NCBI GenBank assembly: GCA_044464175.1
Contig: JBIQLO010000046.1
Location: 1-22,327 of the forward strand
Origin: JBIQLO01 sp044464175
GTDB taxonomy: Bacteria; Planctomycetota; Phycisphaerae; Tepidisphaerales; Tepidisphaeraceae
Direction: 5' to 3'
Length of the DNA: 22,327 nt
Of this stretch, positions 13,402 through 20,028 are shown one piece after another. Positions within the stretch are counted from its first letter, which is position 1. The number at the start of each line of letters is the position of its first letter. The notes beneath the pieces are model-generated. The model had not been told where the DNA came from. It saw nothing but the letters and a program-made list of their open reading frames with translations, and did no database searches. The position numbers and the translations under genes are program-made.

Positions 13402-15321
13402 TCATTTGAGAAAATCCAGGAGCGACAGGTTCATCGTCATCGCCCCCGTCTGCAGCGTCGCCTGAAGCGCGTTCTGCAGGGACTGAAAACGCGTCACCGT
13501 CTGCGTGAAGTCCGCGTCGGCCAGTTGCGACAGCAGCGACTGCGTCGCCACGTTCTCATCAGCCAGCCGGTTCTGGCGGGCCTCGATCTCCTGAACCGAC
13601 GCCCCCGTGCCGCCGCGCAGCCGCGTGATCCGGTCCAGGTCCGCCTTCAGCGCCTCGCCGGCCGCCGTGATCGCGTCCTGGTCGTTGCCTTCCAGGGCGT
13701 CGCGCAGCTGGCTCAGGTGCGCAAAGACGCCCGAGGCGATGACCGGATTCACATCCCGACCCGTGATCGTCCCGGCGGCGGCCGGCTGATCCAGCCCAAG
13801 GTCGGCCGCGGCCGTGGAGTAATTCAGCGCCGTGACCGTGAAGGGATTGGCCCCGGCCGTGGGATCGGTCAGGACGATGCCGTTGCCGTTGGGGTTCAAC
13901 CCGGCGATGGGCGTCCCGGCGGCCGTGTTGATGGTGTCGATCACATCCTGCACGGTCGTCTCGCCGCTCAAATCCACGTCGAAGCTGCTCCCGTCGCTCA
14001 GGGCGATCCGGAAGTCGGCCCCATCGGCCATGCCCACCCCCTTGCCGTCGTTCAATTCACTCAACGGGGTGGCGGCGTTGAAACTGCGGATGCCCAGTTG
14101 CGTGGCGGTCGCTCCCCCCGCCTCGGCAATCGTCATTTCCGTGCCCTGGGTCGCGTTAAGCAGGTTGATGCCGGTGCCGTCGGCGTTGATCTCCGCCCGC
14201 ACCCCCAGCCCCGCGCCATTGATGGCGTTGAGCATGTCCTCCACGGTGCTGGCCGAGGCGAAGCTGATGGTCTTGGCTCCCTGACCGCTGGTGATGGTCA
14301 GGCCCGTCGGGTCCAGCCCCGCCCCGGCGCGAAGGGAGGCCAGCGGCGTCAGCAGCGTGAGGCTGGGGCGGACGCTGTCGCCGCTGAGCGGCACGCCGGC
14401 CCCGGCGCCGGTCTTGCGCGCGATCCCCAGGGCCGCCGCCATCCCGCCGCCCCCCACGTCGGTGACGGTGATGTTGTCCCCCGCCCCGCCGCTGAGGACC
14501 AGATGCTGCCCGTCGGGACCGCCGATCGAAGCCGTGATGCCGCCGACGCCCGCGGCGTTGATCGCGTTGATCACATCCCCGATGTCATCCGCCCCCGTCA
14601 GGTCGATGGTGGCGGTGGTCGTGCCGTCGCTCAGCGCGATGACGCCCGGCCGGACGCCGTCGCCGCCGCTCCCCTTGAGGTCCGCCAGGCGCGTGGCGGG
14701 GGTCATCGCCGGCGAGAGATCGGCCGTTCCCTGCACGCGCGTCGAGAGCGCGCCAAAGACCTCCTGCCCGTTGATCGTCAGCGGCAGCATCGTATTCGGA
14801 TCCACCGCGTTCTTCAGCACCGAGCCCGAGCCGACGAACGTGACGCCGCCGCTGCTCTCCACAAAAGGCGCTGTGCTCCCCTGGTCCCCCCCAAAAAGGT
14901 ACATCCCCTGATACTGCTTGTTGGCCAGCGACAGGACCTGGCGGTAGAGGCTCTGGACGACCGCCGCCGCCCCGGCGCGGGCGTTGGGCGTGACATCCGA
15001 TCCGACGTTGGCCGAGGCGAGCGTCTGCGCCTGCTGGAGCTGGTCGGTGATGTCCCCCAGCGTCGAATCGGTCGCGCTCAGGAGGCTGTTGGCCTTGGTG
15101 AGATTATCCCCATACGCCTGCCGCTGCTCCAGCGTCTTTTGCAGTTGCATGATGATGGCCGCCGAGCCGGGATCGTCGCTGGGGCTGGAGAGCCGCTGGC
15201 CCGTCGAGAGCTGGTTCTGCACCTCCAGCAGTTGCTGCTGGAGCCGGGGCAGCTGGTTGGTCGCGACGCTGGTTTGCAGCAGGTTGCTGACGCGGGCGAG
15301 TTGGAGGGGAAGAATGGCCAT
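13402..15321 (-). CDS. flgL: FlgL, hook-filament junction protein, enlarged by three tandem domains
   Basis: A 639-residue protein, about twice the usual 300-320 of FlgL (HAP3), which joins hook and filament outside the cell. Residues 1-150 form the flagellin-like N-terminus (LLEVQNQLSTGQRLSSPSDD, then QGMYLFGGDQ), and about 525-639 the helical C-terminus ending TMNLSLLDFLK. Between them are three tandem repeats of about 90 residues at roughly 206-300, 324-411 and 417-510. Each has a leader like TPLSELNDGKG, a middle such as TVEDMLNAIN or TVQDVIDTIN, and an end like ATQLGI or AADLGL, resembling the flagellin hook IN motif. Such repeats probably form surface-exposed domains. The gene follows flgK, with an inverted repeat in the gap; the start at 15321 gives the family N-terminus. 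Confidence 0.93.
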   Translation of the reverse strand: MAILPLQLARVSNLLQTSVATNQLPRLQQQLLEVQNQLSTGQRLSSPSDDPGSAAIIMQLQKTLEQRQAYGDNLTKANSLLSATDSTLGDITDQLQQAQTLASANVGSDVTPNARAGAAAVVQSLYRQVLSLANKQYQGMYLFGGDQGSTAPFVESSGGVTFVGSGSVLKNAVDPNTMLPLTINGQEVFGALSTRVQGTADLSPAMTPATRLADLKGSGGDGVRPGVIALSDGTTTATIDLTGADDIGDVINAINAAGVGGITASIGGPDGQHLVLSGGAGDNITVTDVGGGGMAAALGIARKTGAGAGVPLSGDSVRPSLTLLTPLASLRAGAGLDPTGLTITSGQGAKTISFASASTVEDMLNAINGAGLGVRAEINADGTGINLLNATQGTEMTIAEAGGATATQLGIRSFNAATPLSELNDGKGVGMADGADFRIALSDGSSFDVDLSGETTVQDVIDTINTAAGTPIAGLNPNGNGIVLTDPTAGANPFTVTALNYSTAAADLGLDQPAAAGTITGRDVNPVIASGVFAHLSQLRDALEGNDQDAITAAGEALKADLDRITRLRGGTGASVQEIEARQNRLADENVATQSLLSQLADADFTQTVTRFQSLQNALQATLQTGAMTMNLSLLDFLK

Positions 15322-15323
15322 AT

Positions 15324-15391
15324 GTAGGATCCGCTTCAGCGGACCATCCTGTTTAATCGAAAAATAACCGGTCCGCTGAAGCGGACCCTAC
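15324..15391. repeat. Long inverted repeat of self-palindromic 22-mers between flgK and flgL
   Basis: The 22-bp arms (15324-15345 and 15370-15391) are complementary with one mismatch. Each arm is itself a hairpin built on TCCGCT and AGCGGA, and each has a GTAGG end facing outward. They fill the 71-nt flgK-flgL gap. On the minus strand the first hairpin is followed by GGTTATTTTTCG, so partial termination or RNA processing between flgK and flgL is possible. It looks like two copies of one dispersed palindrome in opposite orientation. Confidence 0.65.
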
Positions 15392-15392
15392 G

Positions 15393-17099
15393 CTATCCCA
15401 TCTGCAAAAGGGTCTGCATCATTTCATCCACCATGCTGATGAGCTTGGCCGCGCCCTGGTAAGCGCGCTGCTGGCGCATCAGATTCACCGCCTCCTCATC
15501 CGTGCTGACGCCGCTGAGCGCCTGGCGCTGCGCCTGGAGCGTCTGCTGAACCGTGCGCGTCGCCTCGGCGTTGGTCTTGGCCGTGTTGGCCGAGACGGCC
15601 AGCGCGTCGATGATGCTCTGGTAGTTGTCCTTGAGGCTCACCCCCCCCAGCGCCGCCACCGGGTTCGATTCCATCGCCGCGATGGCCGTGGCGGTCTGGT
15701 TGTCCGCCGAGTCGCCGTTCCCGGCCGCGTTGATCAGCGAGGGCTCATTCTGCACCGTCGCGTTGACGGCGATGTCCGCGGCCGTCGTGCCGGTGAAGAA
15801 GGTGTTGATCCCCAGCGCCGCCAGCGCCCCGCTGGAGTCCTGGCTGAAGCCGAAGCTGACCGCCGGACTGTCGCTGGAGATCGTCAGCTTGCCCCCGCTG
15901 ACGCTGGCCGAAAGATTCGGAATGGCATCCAGTTGGGCGGCCAGATCATTCAACGTGGTGTCATCGCCGTTGAGCCCATCCAGATCGACCTTGATCAGCG
16001 TGCTGGTCTTCAGACCGGTGGATTTGTCGGTCACATGCACCACGAAGCTGCCGTTCTGCGGCGTAAAGGCAAGGGCGGCCGCCGGATCGTTCAGCGCGGC
16101 GTCCGGATCGACGGCGGCGTTGGTGGCGGTGACGCTGTTGAAGCCCTCCAGCCCCTGCCCGGAGGCGTGGATTTTGTTCAGCTCGAAAATGAAGTTGCTG
16201 GTGAACTGGTCCAGCTGGTCGATCGCGCCGTTCAGATCCCCGTCGCGCACTTTCGACAGCGCGCCCAGTTGGCCGGAGCCGTCGAGGTTCATCCGCCCGT
16301 TGTCCGCCTTGAAGACGACGGTGGCGGTGAGCTGGCCGTCGATCGTCCGCTGCTGGAGGGCGACCCCCCGGCTGGTGGTGTTGACGATCAGCGGCTCGGA
16401 GCCGACGTACACATTCACGATCCCGTTGTCCTGCGGGACGGTGGTGATGTTGATCAGCTTCGACAGCTCCGACAGAACCGCGTCACGCTGGTCGCGCAGC
16501 CCGTTGGCCGACCCGCCGGTGCCCGCCTCGGCGGTGACGATCTTTTCGTTGAGCTGCGCCACCTGCGTCGCCAGCTGGTCGGCGTTGGACGCCAGCGACG
16601 CCATGCTCTGGTCGGCGTCGGAGCGCAGGTTGGTCAGATCGCCGCCGATGGTCTGAATCCAGTGGGCCAGGTCCTGCCCGCTCTGGAGGACCACCTGCCG
16701 CAGCCCGGTGTCCTGGGGCGTGTTGGCCAGGCTCGACCAGCTGTTGAAAAATTTGCTTAGCCGCGTGGACAGATCCTCATCGCCCAGCTCATTGAACACC
16801 GACTCGATGCGCCCCAGCCACTGCTGCGTGGTGTCGGCCCCCTCGGCGTCCGAGGTGCTGCCGCGCAGCCGCCCTTCCAGCGCCTCATCGATCTGCCGCT
16901 GAATGCCCGTGAGCATCACGCCCGTCCCCGCAAACAGGCCCGGGCGGATCTGCTGATCCGGCGAGGGGGACAGACGGTTGACCTGGCGCGTGTAGTTCGG
17001 ATCGCCGGCGTTGGCGATGTTGTTGCCCGTCGTCTGCAACGCCGCCTGCTGAACCGCCAGGGCCGAGGCTCCGATGTTGAGTGCGCCAATGAGGGACAT
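15393..17099 (-). CDS. flgK: FlgK, hook-associated protein 1
   Basis: A 568-residue protein, close to the usual length. The N-terminus (MSLIGALNIGASALAVQQAA, then TTGNNIANAGDPNYTRQ) is the conserved flagellar rod/hook helix, and the C-terminus has the matching GVSTDEEAVNLMRQQRAYQG and ends MMQTLLQMG. The middle (about 140-500) has the FlgK helical region and beta domains. FlgK is exported and forms the first junction ring between hook and filament; it is normally escorted by FlgN, encoded just upstream here. Start at 17099 matches the family; no SD is seen, and the upstream sequence is a heptad repeat running up to the ATG. Confidence 0.95.
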   Translation of the reverse strand: MSLIGALNIGASALAVQQAALQTTGNNIANAGDPNYTRQVNRLSPSPDQQIRPGLFAGTGVMLTGIQRQIDEALEGRLRGSTSDAEGADTTQQWLGRIESVFNELGDEDLSTRLSKFFNSWSSLANTPQDTGLRQVVLQSGQDLAHWIQTIGGDLTNLRSDADQSMASLASNADQLATQVAQLNEKIVTAEAGTGGSANGLRDQRDAVLSELSKLINITTVPQDNGIVNVYVGSEPLIVNTTSRGVALQQRTIDGQLTATVVFKADNGRMNLDGSGQLGALSKVRDGDLNGAIDQLDQFTSNFIFELNKIHASGQGLEGFNSVTATNAAVDPDAALNDPAAALAFTPQNGSFVVHVTDKSTGLKTSTLIKVDLDGLNGDDTTLNDLAAQLDAIPNLSASVSGGKLTISSDSPAVSFGFSQDSSGALAALGINTFFTGTTAADIAVNATVQNEPSLINAAGNGDSADNQTATAIAAMESNPVAALGGVSLKDNYQSIIDALAVSANTAKTNAEATRTVQQTLQAQRQALSGVSTDEEAVNLMRQQRAYQGAAKLISMVDEMMQTLLQMG

Positions 17100-17118
17100 A
17101 GCCAGTTGCCTGTTGCCT
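17098..17118. repeat. Heptad tract touching the flgK start codon
   Basis: GTTGCCT occurs twice in exact tandem (17105-17111, 17112-17118), and the neighbouring unit 17098-17104 (ATAGCCA) is related and contains two bases of the flgK start codon on the minus strand. The same 7-nt period is seen in other gaps, with other consensus sequences. Confidence 0.5.
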
Positions 17119-17166
17119 GTGGACGGCCTCGCTGAGGCCGCGGCGGGATCAATCACCCGCCTGCCG
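17118..17166. repeat. Dispersed double-hairpin element, relative of 5670-5716
   Basis: The element contains GGCCTC-GCT-GAGGCC (17125-17139) and GGCGGG/CCCGCC (17142-17161) in the same order and spacing as the two hairpins at 5677-5713. The unpaired and linker bases also align (GCGGCG, then TCAA). It fills the flgN-flgK gap. The outer GTAGGCG arms seen at 5670 have decayed here. Confidence 0.55.
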
Positions 17167-17171
17167 CGTGA

Positions 17172-17663
17172 TTACCCCACCGCCTCCATCACGCCGATCC
17201 GGCCCGCCACGCGCGGGATGCCGGCCTTGGTGTAAACGCCCGTCTGCTGCATCGCCCCGCCCAGGAGGCGCATCGCCGTGTTCAGATGCCCCAGCACCGC
17301 CCCCGCCAGCCGCGAGGCGATGTGCGAGCGCTGGGCCACCGCTTCCAGCAGCGGCTTCAACTCCGCCCGCAGCTTCATCAGGGCCGGGCCGTAATGCGGG
17401 TCCGTCCGCGCCAGCTCCGCCAGCGTCACCGGCTCCGCCAGCCGCAGCTGCCGCGCCCGCTGAACCGTCAGCGCCACCCGGCGCCGCTCAAGCTGCACGA
17501 TGCGCATGCGCGTCGCCTCCTGTCGCCGGCCCGCCTCCTCCATCGCCGGCAAATCCATCCCCTTCATCGCCGACTGGTGCGCCTCCAGCGCCGCCAGCAG
17601 CGCACGGTGCTCGGCGATCAGCCGCTTCAGGACCTGTTCAAGCTCGGAGATCGGCGGCGACAT
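17172..17663 (-). CDS. flgN: FlgN-like export chaperone for hook-associated proteins
   Basis: A 163-residue, mostly helical protein (MSPPISELEQVLKRLIAEHR, then ALLAALEAHQSAMKGMD) with heptad-like hydrophobic spacing over residues 5-140, as in FlgN. FlgN keeps FlgK and FlgL unassembled in the cytoplasm and brings them to the export gate. Sequence identity in this family is low, so the call rests on length, helical pattern and position directly before flgK and flgL. It overlaps the 3' end of flgJ by 26 nt, which suggests coupled translation. SD GAGG is present before the ATG. Confidence 0.75.
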   Translation of the reverse strand: MSPPISELEQVLKRLIAEHRALLAALEAHQSAMKGMDLPAMEEAGRRQEATRMRIVQLERRRVALTVQRARQLRLAEPVTLAELARTDPHYGPALMKLRAELKPLLEAVAQRSHIASRLAGAVLGHLNTAMRLLGGAMQQTGVYTKAGIPRVAGRIGVMEAVG

Positions 17664-18084
17664 GGATCCTCACGTTCTGAAATGGATTCGGTTTCCGCGC
17701 AGCGCCCGGCTTCGCCCCTTGGGAGGCCGGCGGCTGCGCGGCGGCCGCCTGGCGGGCCGCGCCCTTTTCAATGTGGCGGACGATGCTCCTCACCAGCTTG
17801 TTTCCCTCCCCTTTGGCCATGCGGTCGGCCAGCGTCTGGTCCAGCATCGCGCTGAACATCTGCCCCCCGCGCCCGCCGTCGAACAGCTCGGACTTGAAGG
17901 GGCTCTGGCGCATCTGCTTGAGCAGCTGCCCGTAAAAAGTCTGGGAGACAAGCTGCTGGGCCGCATGCACCAGTTGCTTGTGCCGGTTCGGCGCCGCGAC
18001 GTGCGCTTCGGGGGTGGGGGTTCGGGCATCCGGGGACTCCAGTCCCTTGTACCCCGCTGAAAATGAGGGCGATCCAACGGTCAT
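17638..18084 (-). CDS. flgJ: FlgJ-like rod-binding protein without muramidase domain
   Basis: A 148-residue protein with the rod-binding (FlgJ N-terminal) domain at about 35-110: AAQQLVSQTFYGQLLKQMR, then FDGGRGGQMFSAMLDQTLAD. E. coli FlgJ has an additional C-terminal peptidoglycan hydrolase domain; this one ends after a basic Ala/Pro-rich tail. Single-domain versions are common outside gammaproteobacteria, where a separate enzyme opens the wall. It lies between flgI and flgN. The start at 18084 has the SD GGAG inside a small hairpin. Confidence 0.85.
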   Translation of the reverse strand: MTVGSPSFSAGYKGLESPDARTPTPEAHVAAPNRHKQLVHAAQQLVSQTFYGQLLKQMRQSPFKSELFDGGRGGQMFSAMLDQTLADRMAKGEGNKLVRSIVRHIEKGAARQAAAAQPPASQGAKPGAARKPNPFQNVRIHVAADLRA

Positions 18085-18085
18085 T

Positions 18086-18098
18086 GCGTCTCCGACGC
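18086..18098 (-). promoter_or_regulatory. SD hairpin of flgJ with GGA in the loop
   Basis: On the RNA GCGUC pairs with GACGC around GGA; with the closing pair open it is a 4-bp stem and pentaloop CGGAG. The stem ends one nt before the flgJ AUG, the same position as in the flagellin 2 hairpin. The GGAG is the only SD. A CsrA site or simple SD sequestration is possible; the triloop is tight for CsrA. Confidence 0.45.
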
Positions 18099-18101
18099 CT
18101 T

Positions 18102-18126
18102 GGGCGGGATGGGTCCCCCGCCCTAC
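18102..18126. repeat. GTAGG-headed palindrome after flgI
   Basis: GGGCGGG (18102-18108) pairs with CCCGCCC (18117-18123) in the 38-nt flgI-flgJ gap. On the minus strand the element begins GTAGGGCGGG, and its TAG is the stop codon of flgI. No T-tract follows, so it is not an obvious terminator. Confidence 0.5.
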
Positions 18127-19178
18127 TCCACAATCAGTTTCGCGTGCAGCTTGCCCGCTTCGTACAGTTCCTTGACGATGGTGATCCGGTCTTCCGCCGG
18201 CACCTTCAGTTGATCCAGCGCGTTGACCAGGTCCTGCAGCCGCGCTCCCCCCTGCCCGGTCGTGTCCAGCGAAATCACATCCTTGGTCCCGATCACCGGA
18301 TTCCGCGCCGTCGGCACCGGCGTCGGCGTGATCGTGCTGATCGTCAGCCCGCGGTGGCTGATGACCACCGGGCTGATCTCCACATCCCCCGTGACGATCA
18401 TCGTCCCGGTCCGCTCGTTGATCAGCACCCGCGCTTCGGTGGGTAGTTGCGGCACCGGAAGGCGCTGCACCCGGCTGATGAAGCTGTCGGGACGCTGCAG
18501 CTCGATCGGCGGAATCGTCACCACCACGTTCTTCGGATCGACCACCACCGCGATCGTCTGGTTGTCGCTCCCCTCGGCCTCGTTGATCACCTTGGCGATC
18601 GTGCTGGCCATGGTCCAGCTGGCAGACGGATCATCCAGAATCAGCGTGAACTTGCCCCGCTCGATGTACTGCGCCGGCAGGTCCGTCTCCATGATCGCCC
18701 CCCCCTTGACCACGCCGACCGTCGGCGTGCTGGTATCCTCCAGCACCAGCGGCCCCTGCGCCAGGGCGAAGATGCCGCTGCCGGGCAGAGGCCCCTGCAG
18801 CGGCGTGACGAACAGCCGACCGCCCCGCAGGCTCGTCGCCGCGCCGATGCTGGTCACGTACACATCGATCCGGTCCCCGTCGCGCACCCCGTTAGGCGGG
18901 ACGGTCGCGGTGATGCTCACCAGCGCCACGTTCTGCACGGCCGCCAGTTCCTGAATCGTTGTCGGATCGGCGAACTTCCCCAGCATGCCCGCCAGCGGGC
19001 GGATCGCCGGAAGGAATTTCCCCCCGTCCCCCGTCCCGTTGAGCCCGTAAACCAGCCCCAGCCCCGTCAGGATGTTGGAGCGCTGCCCACCGATGCGCGT
19101 GATGTCGGCGATCTTCACCGCATACGCCGGTCCGGCCCCGAAGGCCAGCAGCAGGAGGATGGTCAGGTATTTCCGCAT
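18123..19178 (-). CDS. flgI: FlgI, flagellar P-ring protein
   Basis: A 351-residue protein with signal peptide MRKYLTILLLLAFGAGPAYA (1-20), then the conserved start of mature FlgI: VKIADITRIGGQRSNILTGL followed by GLVYGLNGTGDGG. The C-terminus has ALDQLKVPAEDRITIVKELY. FlgI is secreted to the periplasm and forms the P ring in peptidoglycan. It needs FlgA, whose gene is two genes upstream, for assembly. Start at 19178 is chosen because it gives the signal peptide at the N-terminus. No SD is seen. The stop codon lies within a palindrome. Confidence 0.96.
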   Translation of the reverse strand: MRKYLTILLLLAFGAGPAYAVKIADITRIGGQRSNILTGLGLVYGLNGTGDGGKFLPAIRPLAGMLGKFADPTTIQELAAVQNVALVSITATVPPNGVRDGDRIDVYVTSIGAATSLRGGRLFVTPLQGPLPGSGIFALAQGPLVLEDTSTPTVGVVKGGAIMETDLPAQYIERGKFTLILDDPSASWTMASTIAKVINEAEGSDNQTIAVVVDPKNVVVTIPPIELQRPDSFISRVQRLPVPQLPTEARVLINERTGTMIVTGDVEISPVVISHRGLTISTITPTPVPTARNPVIGTKDVISLDTTGQGGARLQDLVNALDQLKVPAEDRITIVKELYEAGKLHAKLIVE

Positions 19179-19197
19179 AAGGGGCCGCCGGCCGACC

Positions 19198-19260
19198 GTG
19201 GTCCGTGATCCGTGGGCCGAGAGACCCCATTTCAGATCACGGACCACGCGCCAGGTCCAA
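19198..19260. repeat. Heptad tract and 13-bp inverted repeat in the flgH-flgI gap
   Basis: Plus-strand 7-nt units start at 19198: GTGGTCC, then close variants at 19205 and 19212; after two poorer units the period continues at 19233, 19240, 19247 and 19254. In addition GTGGTCCGTGATC (19198-19210) is perfectly complementary to 19235-19247, giving a 13-bp hairpin with a 24-nt loop. So the same tract is both periodic and palindromic. Confidence 0.55.
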
Positions 19261-19272
19261 TAACCTTATCGG

Positions 19273-20028
19273 TCAGAAGGGGTTCACAGCGTCCAATAAT
19301 TTTGTGAGCCAACCGCGCTTGGTGGCGTCACGGATCGATCCGGTGTGGTTCTTGATCAGCTCCAGGTCATACAGCTGCGTGCTCAGGAGCGTGTTGTCCG
19401 GCATCACATCTGCCGCCCGGCAGGTGCCGGTGAGGATGAAGACCTGCTCCTCGTCGTCGGTCTTGATGCTCTTGCGCGCCTGGAGAATCAGCGTGCCGTT
19501 GGGCTTCACGTCCAGCACCTCGGCCGTGATGCGCCCCGTGAAGCTGTCGCTGCGGTCCATCGCGCCATCCCCCTTGAATTCCCGATCGACGCTCCCCTTG
19601 ATCTCCAGCGGCGAGCTGATCGCGTCCCCGCTCAGGTGCAGGTTCTTCAGATTCAGCTTGATGAAGTTCTCCAGCTTCGCGTCCAAATCGTTCTGCCGTT
19701 TAAGATCGGTCGAGGCCTGCGAGCTGAACTCGCTCTGCTCGCGCACGATGATCGTGATCAGATCATGCTTCTTGAACGACTGGGGCTGCGGCTCGGGAAC
19801 GGCGAAGAAACTCACATCCGAGAGCCCGGCCTGCCGGGGGTCAGCCTGCCGGGACAGCGTCGCCCGCAGCAGCGAACCGCCGCTGGCGCGCAGCGCCGTC
19901 GCCGTGTCCGGACGCGGCGCCGCCTCCGGCAGCACCGGACGCTGCGCCTGCCCCATCGCCAGCCCGCAGCAGATGCCGTACAGCGCCAGAAGCACAATCC
20001 CGATCCGTATGGCGTGATCATTGGCCAT
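19273..20028 (-). CDS. flgH: FlgH, flagellar L-ring protein
   Basis: A 251-residue protein with a hydrophobic N-terminal segment (IRIGIVLLALYGICCGLAMG, residues 7-26) and the FlgH core: VSFFAVPEPQPQSFKKHDLI, ITIIVREQSEFSSQAST, and FTGRITAEVLDVKPNGTLIL. FlgH forms the L ring in the outer membrane. In E. coli it is a lipoprotein; here two cysteines are in the signal segment but no standard lipobox precedes them, so the anchor may differ. Start at 20028 overlaps flgA by 11 nt and has the SD GGAGG (in AUGGAGGUG), suggesting coupled translation. Confidence 0.94.
   Translation of the reverse strand: MANDHAIRIGIVLLALYGICCGLAMGQAQRPVLPEAAPRPDTATALRASGGSLLRATLSRQADPRQAGLSDVSFFAVPEPQPQSFKKHDLITIIVREQSEFSSQASTDLKRQNDLDAKLENFIKLNLKNLHLSGDAISSPLEIKGSVDREFKGDGAMDRSDSFTGRITAEVLDVKPNGTLILQARKSIKTDDEEQVFILTGTCRAADVMPDNTLLSTQLYDLELIKNHTGSIRDATKRGWLTKLLDAVNPF

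Noticed and set aside
12559..15327. Very long plus-strand open frame opposite flgL and fliW
   Set aside because: It is Arg/Gly/Pro-rich with no recognisable domain and lies antisense to clear flgL and fliW. GC-rich third positions remove stops on the opposite strand. Similar open frames opposite both flagellins, FlgI, FlgA and the FAD oxidoreductase were left out for the same reason.
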